Below, one piece after another: positions 8,436 through 17,248 of a stretch of DNA of 64,000 nucleotides; position 1 is the stretch's first letter; the number at the start of each line of letters is the position of its first letter. The notes under the pieces are model-generated. The model worked only from the letters and a program-made list of their open reading frames with translations. It made no database searches and was not told the origin of the DNA. The DNA comes from Streptomyces sp. P3 (GTDB taxonomy: Bacteria > Actinomycetota > Actinomycetes > Streptomycetales > Streptomycetaceae), in NCBI GenBank assembly GCA_016893485.2, contig JAFEKX020000001.1:6279501-6343500 (forward strand), written 5' to 3'. The position numbers were made by a program, and so were the translations under genes.

Positions 8436-8902
8436 ATGCGCCACGTGACAGTCCGGATGACAGCCCCGGCATCGACCCCTCGCACGCCTACCGCAGGATC
8501 AGCGACTTCAGCCGGTACCCCGAACTCACCACGACCGTCCGCGCGGTGGAGGTGCAGCCGCCGCGGCCGGACGGTTCCGTGATCTCCGGGTGGACGGTCG
8601 CCTTCCGTGACGGGCTGATGCGGTGGACGGAACGCGACACCTTCTCGCCGGCCACGCTGTCCATCGCGTTCGAGCAGCTCAGCGGTGACTTCGAGACCTT
8701 CGAGGGGAGTTGGGCCTGCGAGCCGCACCGGGACGGTACGACCGTCACCTTCCGGGCCTCGTTCGACCTGGGGATTCCGACGCTGGCGGAGATCCTCGAC
8801 CCGGTGGCCGAGTCGACGTTACGCACCAACATCGAGAAGATCCTCCAGGGTCTGCTCGGCACGGTGTCACCGGCCGGTCTCGCACCCGCCGCGCATGGCT
8901 GA
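8436..8902 (+). CDS. SRPBCC family protein (aromatase/cyclase or lipid-binding fold), copy 1
   Basis: About 155 residues from ATG 8436. Helix-grip features: AYRRISDFSRYPELTTTVRA, GSVISGWTVAFRDGLMRWTE, LSGDFETFEGSWACEPHRDG, TVTFRASFDLGIPTLAEILD and a C-terminal helix (VAESTLRTNIEKILQGLLG). This is the polyketide cyclase/COQ10 START-like family, which binds hydrophobic ligands and in clusters often acts as cyclase or chaperone for reactive intermediates. One C is missing near 8462. The stop overlaps the next ATG (8895), so translation is coupled. Confidence 0.8.
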
Positions 8903-9455
8903 CCTCGCCCTGGCCCGGACGCGGGAACCGGGCGAGCAGTTGCGTCGGGACGAGCCCGGCCCCGACACCGAGCACTGCCTGCGCCTTTACGCGAAACTCG
9001 CCTCCGGCGTCACCGTGGTCACCACCCAGGGCGGCAACGGCCCCACCGGGATGACCGTCTCGTCCCTCACCTCCCTGTCGGCCCGCCCACCCCTCCTCCT
9101 CGCCTGCCTGCGCAACGGCTCGCACACCCTCTCGGCGATCGGCGGCCAGGGCGTCTTCGCGGTCAACCTGCTCCGGGACAGCCAGCTTTCGCGGGCCACC
9201 CGCTTCGCGGACCCGGCCGCCCTGCCCGCCGAACGGTTCCACGAGGTCCCCGTCCGTCCCGTCCTGGGCGCCCCCGTCTTCGGCGACGCGCTCGCCTGGT
9301 CGGTCTGCCTGGTCGAGGACATCCGCCGCTACGGCGACCACAGCGCCGTCGTGGGACGGGTGGCCGTGGTGCAGGTGTCGTCGGGCCGGCCGCTGCTCTG
9401 GCACGACCGCAGGTTCGGGTCGCTGTCGGGGGCCGGGGAAGGGGCGCCCCGGTGA
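8895..9455 (+). CDS. Flavin reductase domain protein (HpaC/ActVB-like)
   Basis: NAD(P)H:flavin oxidoreductase of the split-barrel family that supplies reduced flavin to two-component monooxygenases. 186 residues, one intact frame. Features: LYAKLASGVTVVTTQGGNGP, GMTVSSLTSLSARPPLLLAC (FMN-binding), GVFAVNLLRDSQLSRATRFA and WSVCLVEDIRRYGDHSAVVG. No oxygenase of the matching two-component type is seen, so the partner may be the acyl-CoA dehydrogenase-like protein (some members are FADH2-dependent monooxygenases) or lie outside the window. Overlaps the genes on both sides by 4-8 bp. Confidence 0.88.
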   Translation: MADLALARTREPGEQLRRDEPGPDTEHCLRLYAKLASGVTVVTTQGGNGPTGMTVSSLTSLSARPPLLLACLRNGSHTLSAIGGQGVFAVNLLRDSQLSRATRFADPAALPAERFHEVPVRPVLGAPVFGDALAWSVCLVEDIRRYGDHSAVVGRVAVVQVSSGRPLLWHDRRFGSLSGAGEGAPR

Positions 9456-10805
9456 CCCTGTTCGCACCGGGCACGCCCTGCTGGGACCCCGGGGACCCGG
9501 CCGGGGCCGGTGCCGCGGATTCGCTTCCCGCGGTCCACGGCGGGATCGATGCCGATGTGGCGGTGGTCGGCGCGGGACTCGTAGGACTGTCCACGGCCTA
9601 TCACCTGGTGGAACGTCAGCCCTCCCTGGACATCGTGGTGGTGGACGCGCGGCGGCCCGCTGCGGGTGCCAGTGGGCGGGGCACCGGGCTGCTGGGGCCC
9701 CGGGTGGGGCCGCCGGTCGACCGGGCGGCGCGTCGGTACGGGGCCGCCGTCGCCCGCCGGATGCACCGGGCGAGTGTCGAGGCGGTACGACGGGTCGTGG
9801 ACCTGTGCGACCGGCTCGGCGTGCCCTGCGCGGACGGGGAGCAGATCGTCGCGGCCCGCTCCCGCACCGGGCTCGTGTCCCTGGCGCGGCAGGCCGCCGC
9901 CTACCGTGCCCTGGACCTGGAGGTACCCGTCCTCTGCGCTGCCGACATCCGGCGCCGGGTCGACGTGCCGTACCACGCGGGCCTGCTCCACCGGCACACG
10001 GCCACCCTCGATCCGGCCGTGCTGACGGCGGCGCTGGCGAGGGCCTGCGTGGCGAAGGGCGTACGGCTCCACGGCGGGAGCCCGCTGCTGGAGGTGCGCG
10101 GCGGGGACGGGCAGCAGCCCCAACTGCTGTTCCCCAGGGCACGGTGAGGGCGTCGAAGTCCGTGCTGGCGGTGAACGCCGGGGTGGCCGGGCTCGGGCTG
10201 CCGGTGGGCACGGTGCTCGGGCTCGAGGTGCACGCGGTGGCGACCGAACCGCTCGGTCACGAGGCGCGGGGCTCCTCGGGCACGGCGGCCTGGCGGTGAT
10301 CGACGCGGTGCCGCTCGCCCCGTACTTCCGGCTCACCGCCGACGGTCGGCTGGTGGTGGGCGGTGGTACCGCGCTCTGTCCGGACGGGGTCGGGCCCCGC
10401 CGTAGAGCTGTACTGCGGGTGTTCGCGTTCCATCGGCTGGAGCAGTGGCTGCGGGCGCTGCATCCGGCGCTGGCCGGGGTGGAGGTCACGCACCGCTGGG
10501 CGGGCGGGATCGCGGTGACGGCGGACGGGCTGCCTGTGGTGGGGCCCGTGCGGGGGCGGCCCGGAGTCTGGTACGCGGGCGGGTGCAACGGGCACGGGCT
10601 CGCGATGTCGGTGGCCCACGGCTCCTACCTCGCCGCCGCCCTGCTGGGCGACGCGGACACACCGGAGCCGCTGCCCTGGCACCGCTCCCGGGCACCCCGG
10701 CTGCCGGTGTCGGGACCGGCCAGGCCGCTGCTGCGGGCCCACCTGGCGGCGCTGGACCGCACCGCCCGCCGCGCGGCGGGGGCCGGCACTCGGACCCCGG
10801 GGTGA
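9452..10805 (+). CDS. FAD-dependent amine/amino-acid oxidase (DAO family)
   Basis: Oxidoreductase of the D-amino-acid oxidase/glycine oxidase superfamily, about 451 residues. GTG 9452 overlaps the previous stop. The N-terminal Rossmann motif is DVAVVGAGLVGLSTAYHLVE (GxGxxG), followed by IVVVDARRPAAGASGRGTGL. The substrate domain includes GLLHRHTATLDPAVLTAALA. The C-terminal FAD loop is HRWAGGIAVTADGLPVVGPV then WYAGGCNGHGLAMSVAHGSY. Frame breaks near 10136 (C4 for C5 before AGGGC) and about 10275. With the aminotransferase upstream, oxidation of an amine or amino acid intermediate is plausible. Confidence 0.87.
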
Positions 10806-10877
10806 GGGGTCGTAGGCCACCCCGACCGATTCCCTCAGCACCACACGGACGCAGGGCCCACAGGGAAAGGAACACCA

Positions 10878-11559
10878 ATGATCGGCACACTGCTGGCACG
10901 GCCGCTGGAGCTCATCCGGAGGACAACTTCCGCAGGCCGACCGGGCGAGCCGGGCGGTTCTTCGGGAACCTGATGGCGGTGCAGCACCGGAGTCTCACCG
11001 AGTGGACGATCGAGCACATGGACGTGCGCGGCCGGCACCGCGTGCTGGACGTCGGCTGCGGCGGCGGCATGGCGGTGAAGCTGCTGTCGCGGCGGGCCGC
11101 CCAGGGTTCGTCGCCGGGGTGGACTACTCGATGGCGATGGTCGAGCAGGCCGTACGGCGCAATCTGCCGGCCATCGCGCGCGGCCGGGTCGAGGTCCGGC
11201 ACGGGGACTGCTCCCAACTGCCGTACGAGGACGCCTCGTTCGACCAGGTCTGTGCGATCGAGACCTTCTACTTCTGGCCGGATCCGCCGGGCGGTCTCGC
11301 CGAGGCGTACCGGGTGCTGAAGCCGGGCGGGCAGCTGGCGATCACGCTGGAGATGAGCCGGGAGGCCGCCGACGATCCGTCCCTCACCCAGCGGTTCCTC
11401 GGCCGGCGTTTCACGGAGCGCTCGGAGCGCGCGGGACTGCACATCCTCTCCGGGGACGACCTGGTGGACCGGCTCACCAAGGCCGGGTTCCAGGACGCCC
11501 GGTTCGTGTCGGAGCCGCGCCGTTCGCTGGGCTGGGTCTGCGCGCTGGCGCGGAAGTGA
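10878..11559 (+). CDS. SAM-dependent methyltransferase (class I, UbiE/cyclopropane-like)
   Basis: About 228 residues from ATG 10878, behind AGGGAAAGGAAC. Class I Rossmann methyltransferase: motif I HRVLDVGCGGGMAVKLLS, motif II region FVAGVDYSMAMVEQAVRR, VEVRHGDCSQLPYEDASFDQ, VCAIETFYFWPDPPGGLAEA and RVLKPGGQLAITLEMS (motif III). The family includes quinone C-methyltransferases and natural-product methyltransferases; substrate unknown. Frame breaks near 10915 (CC for CCC, restoring LIPEDNFRRP) and 11100. Only 10 bp separate its stop from the P450 start. Confidence 0.87.
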
Positions 11560-11569
11560 GGGCGGGGCG

Positions 11570-12976
11570 ATGACCGACGTACTCGACATCGGCGCGGTGA
11601 CGGACGCTCCCAGGGCGGCCGGACTGCCGTTGCTGGGCAGCGTGTTGGACTTCCGGCGCGACATCCTCCGGGCCATGCACCGGGGGCGCATGGCGCATGG
11701 CGACCTGGTCCGCTACCGGCTCGGCCCGGTGACCGTGCACGGCGTGACCAGCCCGGAGCTGGCAGCCGACGTACTGACCGACAGCGACCGGTTCGGGAAA
11801 CTCGGGCCGGACAACCCGCTCCGCCTCGTCCTCGGCGAGGGGCTGCTGACCAGCGACGACCACAGGAGCTGGCTGCGCAACCGGCGGATGATGCAGCCGA
11901 TCTACACCAAGCAGGCCCTCGCGGGCATGTTCGCGACGATGGGAGTCTCGGCGGCCGAGCAGATCGCGCACATGGCCGACCGGTACCGGACGGGCGCGGT
12001 GGTCGACCTGCACACGGAGATGATGCGGGTCACCCTCGACATCGTCAGCCGCTGCATGTTCAGCACCGATGTCAGCCGCACCCTGGCCGGGCTCGGCCCG
12101 GACGCGGTCGACGTCGCCATCACCTACGCCTTCGACCGGCTGCAGAACCCGCTGAGCCCGCCCACGTCCTGGCCCACCCCGCGCAACCGCCGCTTCCACG
12201 AGGTCATGCGCGGCCTCGACGACCTCATCCACCGGATCATCGCGGAGCGCCGCCGGCCCGACGCCCCCACCGGCGGCGGGGACCTCCTCGACATGCTGCT
12301 GGCCGCCCGCGACGCCGACACCGGCCAGGGCATGACCGACCGGGAACTCCGCGACGAGGTGATCACCACCTTCGCCGCCGGCCACGAGACCACCGCGATC
12401 ACCCTCACCTGGGCGTTACCTGCTCTCCCGGCACCGCGAGGTCCTGGAGCGCGTCCAGCGCGAGGTCGACGGCGTCCTCGGCGACGCCCTGCCCACCCCC
12501 GACGACCTGGCGGAGATGCCGTACACCCTGCGCGTCTTCGAGGAGGCGCTGCGGCTCTACCCGTCGGCGCCGATCCTGCCCCGGCTCGCGCGCCGGGACA
12601 CCGGACTCGGCGGCCACCGGGTGCCGGCCGGGTCACGCGTCCTGGTGAATCTGTACGACATCCACCGCCACCCCGGCACTGGCCGGACCCCGAGCGCTTC
12701 GACCCGGACCGCTTCCTGCCGGAGGCGGGCAAGGGGCGCCACCGCTTCGCCTATCTGCCGTTCGGCGCCGGGCCGCACCTGTGCATCGGGAAGCACTTCG
12801 CGCTGATGGAGGCGCATCTGCTGCTGTGCGCCCTGGTGCGCCGCTGGGAGTTCCGCCATGTTCCCTCCCACCGGGTGGTGAACCACGCCACGATCACCCT
12901 GCGGCCGCGGTACGGAATGCTGATGACGATGCATCAGCGGACGCCCTCGGCCGCCCGGCCCGCCCATGCCCAGTAG
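11570..12976 (+). CDS. Cytochrome P450
   Basis: Haem monooxygenase of about 469 residues. Recognisable parts in order: LPLLGSVLDFRRDILRAMHR (N-terminal sheet), GEGLLTSDDHRSWLRNRRMM (C helix, WxxxR), ITTFAAGHETTAITLTWA (I helix, AGHETT oxygen-activation motif), RVFEEALRLYPSAPILPRLA (K helix ExxR), WPDPERFDPDRFLPE and FAYLPFGAGPHLCIGKHFAL with the haem Cys. Two near-compensating frame breaks at about 12415 and 12677 (C4 for C5, restoring HRHPRHWPDPERF) leave both ends in one frame. Electron-transfer partners are not in the window. Confidence 0.94.
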   Translation: MTDVLDIGAVTDAPRAAGLPLLGSVLDFRRDILRAMHRGRMAHGDLVRYRLGPVTVHGVTSPELAADVLTDSDRFGKLGPDNPLRLVLGEGLLTSDDHRSWLRNRRMMQPIYTKQALAGMFATMGVSAAEQIAHMADRYRTGAVVDLHTEMMRVTLDIVSRCMFSTDVSRTLAGLGPDAVDVAITYAFDRLQNPLSPPTSWPTPRNRRFHEVMRGLDDLIHRIIAERRRPDAPTGGGDLLDMLLAARDADTGQGMTDRELRDEVITTFAAGHETTAITLTWALPALPAPRGPGARPARGRRRPRRRPAHPRRPGGDAVHPARLRGGAAALPVGADPAPARAPGHRTRRPPGAGRVTRPGESVRHPPPPRHWPDPERFDPDRFLPEAGKGRHRFAYLPFGAGPHLCIGKHFALMEAHLLLCALVRRWEFRHVPSHRVVNHATITLRPRYGMLMTMHQRTPSAARPAHAQ

Positions 12977-13034
12977 ACCGCCGCTGCACACCACCCCCGC
13001 GCCGGAGCCGACCGCACCAGGGAGAACGGACCTC

Positions 13035-14049
13035 ATGAACGCCGACGCCTCGCTCCTCGACCCCGAGCACATCAACCGGACCCGCTACCGGCCGGGCCGG
13101 CGGGCGGGTCACTACGAGAGCTTCTACCAGCGGGGCAACCACCCCACCGACCCCCGCGCGTTCTGGATCCGGTACACCGTGTTCAGCCCCGCGGAGATGC
13201 CCGAGGCGGCCATCGGCGAACTCTGGGCGATCTGGTTCGACGGGGTCACCGGACAGCATGTGGTGGCCAAGGAGGAACACCCCATCGCCGACTGCCACTT
13301 CAGCACCGACTCGTTCGGCGCCCGGGTCGGCGACCGCGTGCTGGAACCGGGCCGCCTCAGGGGCGAGGCACGGGGACCGGACGGCCGGATCGGCTGGGAC
13401 CTGACGTACACCGGGGCCAGCGGCCGCTGTTCCTGCTGCCGCCGAGGATGTACACCGGCGGCTTCCCAAGGCCAAGAGCCTCGTCGGGACACCGCTCGCC
13501 CGGTACAGCGGCAGCCTCGACGTCAACGGCGAGGAGATCGACATCGACGGCTGGACCGGCAGCCAGAACCACAACTGGGGCAGCCGGCACACCGACCACT
13601 ACGCCTTCGGGCAGGTCGCCGGGTTCGACGGGGAACCCGACAGCTTCCTGGAGGTCGTCACGGCCCGCGCCAAGCTCGGCCCGGTCCACATCCCGCAGGT
13701 CACCTTCCTCGTGCTGCGCCACGACGACCGCGAGTACTCGCTCGTGTCCCTGCGTCAGGCGCTCACCGCCAAGGCCGACTTCGGCTACTTCTACTGGGAC
13801 TTCGCCACGTCCGACGGCACCGTCGCCATCCGCGGCCGGATGACCGCCCCCAAGGAACGCTTCGTAGGCCTCAACTACTACAACCCGCCCGGCGGGATCA
13901 AACACTGCCTCAACACGAAGATCGGCTCCTGCACGGTCGAGATCGCCAACCGGGTCACCGGCAGGCGCACCGCGCTCAAGACCGACAGCCGCGCCCTGAT
14001 GGAGATCCTCACGGACGACCGTGAGCACGGCGTCACCATCCGCGCGTGA
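13035..14049 (+). CDS. CrtC / AttH / tocopherol-cyclase-like lipocalin-fold protein
   Basis: About 339 residues from ATG 13035. The hallmark is EEIDIDGWTGSQNHNWGSRH, followed by TDHYAFGQVAGFDGEPDSFL, like the WxGSQxHNWG segment of hydroxyneurosporene synthase (CrtC) and the related WTHSWGSQN of tocopherol cyclase. Earlier segments: FWIRYTVFSPAEMPEAAIGE, ELWAIWFDGVTGQHVVAKEE. C-terminal: YFYWDFATSDGTVAIRGRMT and LNYYNPPGGIKHCLNTKIGS. The superfamily uses a beta-barrel pocket for hydration, cyclisation or pericyclic chemistry on hydrophobic substrates. Two frame breaks near 13420 and 13475. Its stop overlaps the next GTG. Confidence 0.75.
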
Positions 14050-14576
14050 CGAGGAACCCGGCCCCGCTCGGCGAACGCGTCACGGTCCTGGTGCCGCCGG
14101 ACATCGCGTACGCCGCCGTGGCCGACGTGACGCGCATGGGGCAGTGGAGTCCGGAGGTCCGGGGCGCCCGGGTGCTGGGCGGCCCGGGACCCGTGCGCGT
14201 CGGCACCCGCTTCGTGGGGCTCAACCGCGCCTCCTGGCTGCCCTGGGCCACCCTCTGCACGGTGGTCTCCGCCCGGCCGGGAAGCTGCTTCGCCTTCAAG
14301 GTCAGCTTCCTGGGCGTCGCCCTGTCCCAGTGGACGTACCGCTTCAGGGAGGTACCCGGCGGATGCGAGATCACGGAGGAGTGGCTCGACCTGCACTCAC
14401 CGGTCGCCGGCCGACTCCTCACCGCCGTCAGCCCGGCGGTCACCGGCGTGCTCCGTCGCCGCGAACGCAACCGCGCGACGATGCGGGCGACACTGGCCGC
14501 GCTTCGGGGAGCTTTGGAGGGGGTGGTTGAGGCGGGGGTGTGGGGGCGTCCGGACCGGGGTTCAGGGGGTGGTTGA
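14046..14576 (+). CDS. SRPBCC family protein (COQ10/START-like), copy 2
   Basis: 176 residues in one intact frame from GTG 14046, overlapping the CrtC-like stop by 4 bp. Helix-grip fold: GERVTVLVPPDIAYAAVADV, TRMGQWSPEVRGARVLGGPG, GTRFVGLNRASWLPWATLCT, QWTYRFREVPGGCEITEEWL and GVLRRRERNRATMRATLAAL. This resembles the dehydratase/oligoketide-cyclase and COQ10 lipid-binding group. The last 20 residues (EGVVEAGVWGRPD and following) are encoded by the tandem repeat that begins at about 14519, so the natural C-terminus has probably been extended by repeat expansion. Confidence 0.82.
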   Translation: MTRNPAPLGERVTVLVPPDIAYAAVADVTRMGQWSPEVRGARVLGGPGPVRVGTRFVGLNRASWLPWATLCTVVSARPGSCFAFKVSFLGVALSQWTYRFREVPGGCEITEEWLDLHSPVAGRLLTAVSPAVTGVLRRRERNRATMRATLAALRGALEGVVEAGVWGRPDRGSGGG

Positions 14577-14813
14577 GGCGGGAGTGGGGGCGTCCGGGCC
14601 GGGGTTCAGGCGGTGGTTGAGGCGGGGATGTGGGGGCGTCCGGGTCCGGGTTCAGGGCCGTGGTTGAGGCGGGGGTGTGGGGCGTCCGGGCCGGAGTCCA
14701 GGTCGGGGGTGAGGCGGGAGTGCTGGCGTTTGGGCCAGGGGTCGGGGGTGAGGCGGGAGTGCGGGGGCGTCTGGGGGTGGTTGACGCGGGGGTCCGGTGC
14801 CGGAGTCCTGGGA
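14519..14813. repeat. Minisatellite of about 45-bp units between convergent genes
   Basis: About six to seven diverged copies of a 35-47-bp unit beginning ggtggttgaggcggggg and containing gtgggggcgtccgg and ggttcaggg. Successive starts fall near 14521, 14568, 14612, 14658, 14702 and 14745. The first unit encodes the C-terminus of the upstream SRPBCC protein. The remainder to 14879 has no gene; it separates the converging 2.4-14.6 kb and 14.9-17.8 kb units. Confidence 0.8.
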
Positions 14814-14879
14814 TCCGCGGCGCCGGCGACGCCGCCGTGGCAGCGGGGCCATGGCGCCCGGAACCCGGACCCGGCCGTG

Positions 14880-16432
14880 TCAGCGGGAGCGGCGGCGGTG
14901 GTCCAGCAGCAGGGCCAGGGCACCGAGGGCGATCAACCCCGCGTGGGAGGAGCCACGTTCGCCGCCCAGCGCGGCCGGTGTCCTCGGCTGGTGGACCTGG
15001 AGGGCGAAGCGCCGGTTGGACGCGTCGGCCAGCAGTCCGCGCAGCTGCTCGGGGCTGGTGGTGGCCGTGACCATCAGGTCCATCGCCGTACGGCCCAACT
15101 GCTCCAGCGAGATGAACTCGCCCAGCAGGGACATCACGATGCCACGGACCTCGCCCTTGAAGATCTCCGCGAGCGACAGCTCGGGCGCCAGACAGCGCAC
15201 CGAGCCCTCGAGGTTGGCGAAGGACTTGCCCAGCAGGGAGATCGAGGGCGCGGAGCCGATGCCCCGCTTGGTGGCCTTCTCCAGCACCGTGGTGAGCGAG
15301 ACGCCGAAGTTGAGTTCGCCCAGCGAGGCGCTGGAGATCTTGGGGACCAGCGCCGCCATGTCGGCGGCGAACGCCGGCAGGTTCGCCCAGGCGGTGAGCT
15401 TCCCCATGTCGGCCCAGGGCGCGGGCCAGTCCGTGCCCGTCGTTCTGCGCCAGCGCCATCAGCAACGGCAGCAGCTGAAGGCTGGTCCGCTTGTCCAGGC
15501 GACCCACCATGCCCCAGTCGATCAGCGTCGCGGGGCCCCGGGCAGCGCGAAGACGTTGCCCGCGTGCGGGTCCGCGTGGAACGTCCGCTGCACGAAGTAG
15601 CCGCGGTACATGAACCGCAGCAGGTCCTTACCGATGTCCGTGCGCTCGCTGTCGCTGAACGACCTGGGGTCCAGATGCCGTACGGACATGCCGGGAGCCA
15701 TCGACTGCACCAGCACCCGGGGTGTGGCCAGGAGGACCTCGGGGACGGCCAGGGTGCTGAAGTCGCGGGCGGCCTCCCGGCCCTCCTCCATGTTGCGGGC
15801 CTCGCCGGTGAAGTCGAGCTCGGGCTCCATGGCGTCGAAGATCGAGCCCAGCATCGCCTCGACGTCGATGACCTCGTTGAAGCGGGGTGCCGCCCGGGCC
15901 ACGATGCGGGAGGCCCGGCGCAGCAGGGCCATGTCGGCCCGGACCGCCTCGCGGATCTCCGGCCGCTGGATCTTCACCACAGCCGGTCCGCCCCGGGCAG
16001 GGTCACCTTGTAGACCTGGGCCAGCGAGGCCGCGCCCAGCGGCCTGGTGGTGTCGACGTCGTCGAACCTGAGCTTCCAGTCGGGGCCGAGATCCTTCTCC
16101 AGGACCGGCTCGAACAGGGAGAACGGCTGCACGTCGACCTGGTCGTGCAGGTTCTGGAACTCGGCGATCATCGACGGCGGCACCATGTCCGGCCGCGTGG
16201 ACAGGATCTGACCGAGCTTCACATAGAACGGGCCGAGGCTCTCCAGCGCTTTCCGTACGGCCCGGGCGCGCCGTTGGGCGTCCCCGGCGGCGGATTCCTC
16301 CTCCTCCGCCGGGGACCGGCCGTTCCCCTTGGATCTACCGCGTTCCCGCGCCGTATGACCGACCTCGTCGGCGATCAGACTGCCCAGCACCTTCACGACC
16401 AGCCGGAGCCGGTCGCCGATCAAGGTCCTCAC
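14880..16432 (-). CDS. ABC1/AarF/UbiB-family atypical kinase
   Basis: About 518 residues, in three frames on the minus strand. N-terminal helix MRTLIGDRLRLVVKVLGSLI, then the family-defining KxGQ motif in LGPFYVKLGQILSTRPDMVP and the A-rich nucleotide loop in TRPLGAASLAQVYKV. The Lys segment is AVVKIQRPEIREAVRADMAL, and the catalytic/DFG-equivalent region is TFHADPHAGNVFALPG then ATLIDWGMVGRLD. A C-terminal hydrophobic segment (AGLIALGALALLLDHRRRSR) may anchor it. UbiB/COQ8 proteins support lipid-quinone biosynthesis, and plant ABC1Ks sit on plastoglobules. Frame breaks near 15430, 15535 (G4 for G5 equivalent) and 15980. Downstream member of the sigma/repeat-protein unit. Confidence 0.88.
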
Positions 16433-16534
16433 GACGCGGGTTCCCTCCTAAGGGTTCTCAGGGTTCTGCGGAAGCCGCCCCCGGCGCGCCGGGGGCGGAT
16501 GGCGGGTCAACGGCCTGTGCCAGGACGGCGTCGG

Positions 16535-17184
16535 TCATCCCTTCTTGGCCGGCGGACGGACTCCGGCACTCGCCGCGACCTCGCTGATCGTGTCCAGGGC
16601 GCCGACCAGCGAGGACAGCAGGTCGGTCAGTTTGGCGATCTGCTGGGGCAGGGTCACCAGGGATTCGGCGAGGCCGCCGAGACCGCCCACGGCGGCGGGC
16701 AGTCCCGCGGTCGCACCGGCGAGCTGGCCGAAGGCGGCGAGCGGGTTGTTGTGGGAGGGGGTGGACTGGCCGGCCAGTCCGGCGAGGGCGACCGCCGGGT
16801 TCGCGCCCGCCAGGACGGCGAGGGGATTGGCGTTCGCGAGGGCGGCGAGGGGATTGGCGTTCGCAAGGGCGGCCAGGGGTTCACCTGGCCGGAGTTCCGG
16901 TCGGAGGAGGCGCCCGCCAGGAGGGCGAGCGGGTTGGCGCCGGCGAGTGCGGCCACGGGGTTCAGCCCGCTACCGCCGAACGCGGCCATCGCCTGCAGCG
17001 CCCCGAGGGGCGTCCCGGCGAGGGCCGCCATCGGATTGGCGGCGGCGCCGAACCAGTCCGGGTAGTCGGACTTCCTGGATTTGTTCGGCGGGTCGAGGAA
17101 ATCGTTGAACGCTTTGTTGGAACTGTCGGCGATGTCGCCGAGTAAGTTCTTGATGGTGTCCTGCGTGCTCGGTTTGTCGGCCAC
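16535..17184 (-). CDS. NPLAALA-repeat hydrophobic protein, family unknown
   Basis: About 216 residues after restoring one C near 16880. GTG 17184 has GGAAGGAC 10 bp upstream. The N-terminal 50 residues are polar (MADKPSTQDTIKNLLGDIAD, DYPDWFGAAANPMAAL). The centre consists of at least seven imperfect repeats of NP-[LMV]-[AL]-[AVL]-L-A-x-A (NPVAALAGANPLALLAGA, NPLAALANANPLAALANA and similar). The tail is amphipathic (GGLAESLVTLPQQIAKLTDL, LSSLVGALDTISEVAASAGV) and ends in PPAKKG. There is no signal peptide. The composition and helical repeats recall phasins or lipid-droplet surface proteins, but no family is recognised. It lies between an ECF sigma gene and an ABC1 kinase. Confidence 0.75.
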
Positions 17185-17248
17185 TTTTCGGAGTGTCCTT
17201 CCCTAGAGGGCATCATGGAATGGACCAGGATGCCGAACCATTTTCCGG

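Noticed and set aside
8745..10588. Long minus-strand frames opposite the flavin reductase and DAO genes
   Set aside because: Pro/Arg/Ala-rich shadows; the plus strand carries canonical FMN and FAD motifs.
4231..14049. Calling the broken cluster genes pseudogenes
   Set aside because: Every break is a single-base loss, mostly in a G/C run, and repair restores conserved motifs with no missing segments. The same errors occur in transporter and sdh genes.
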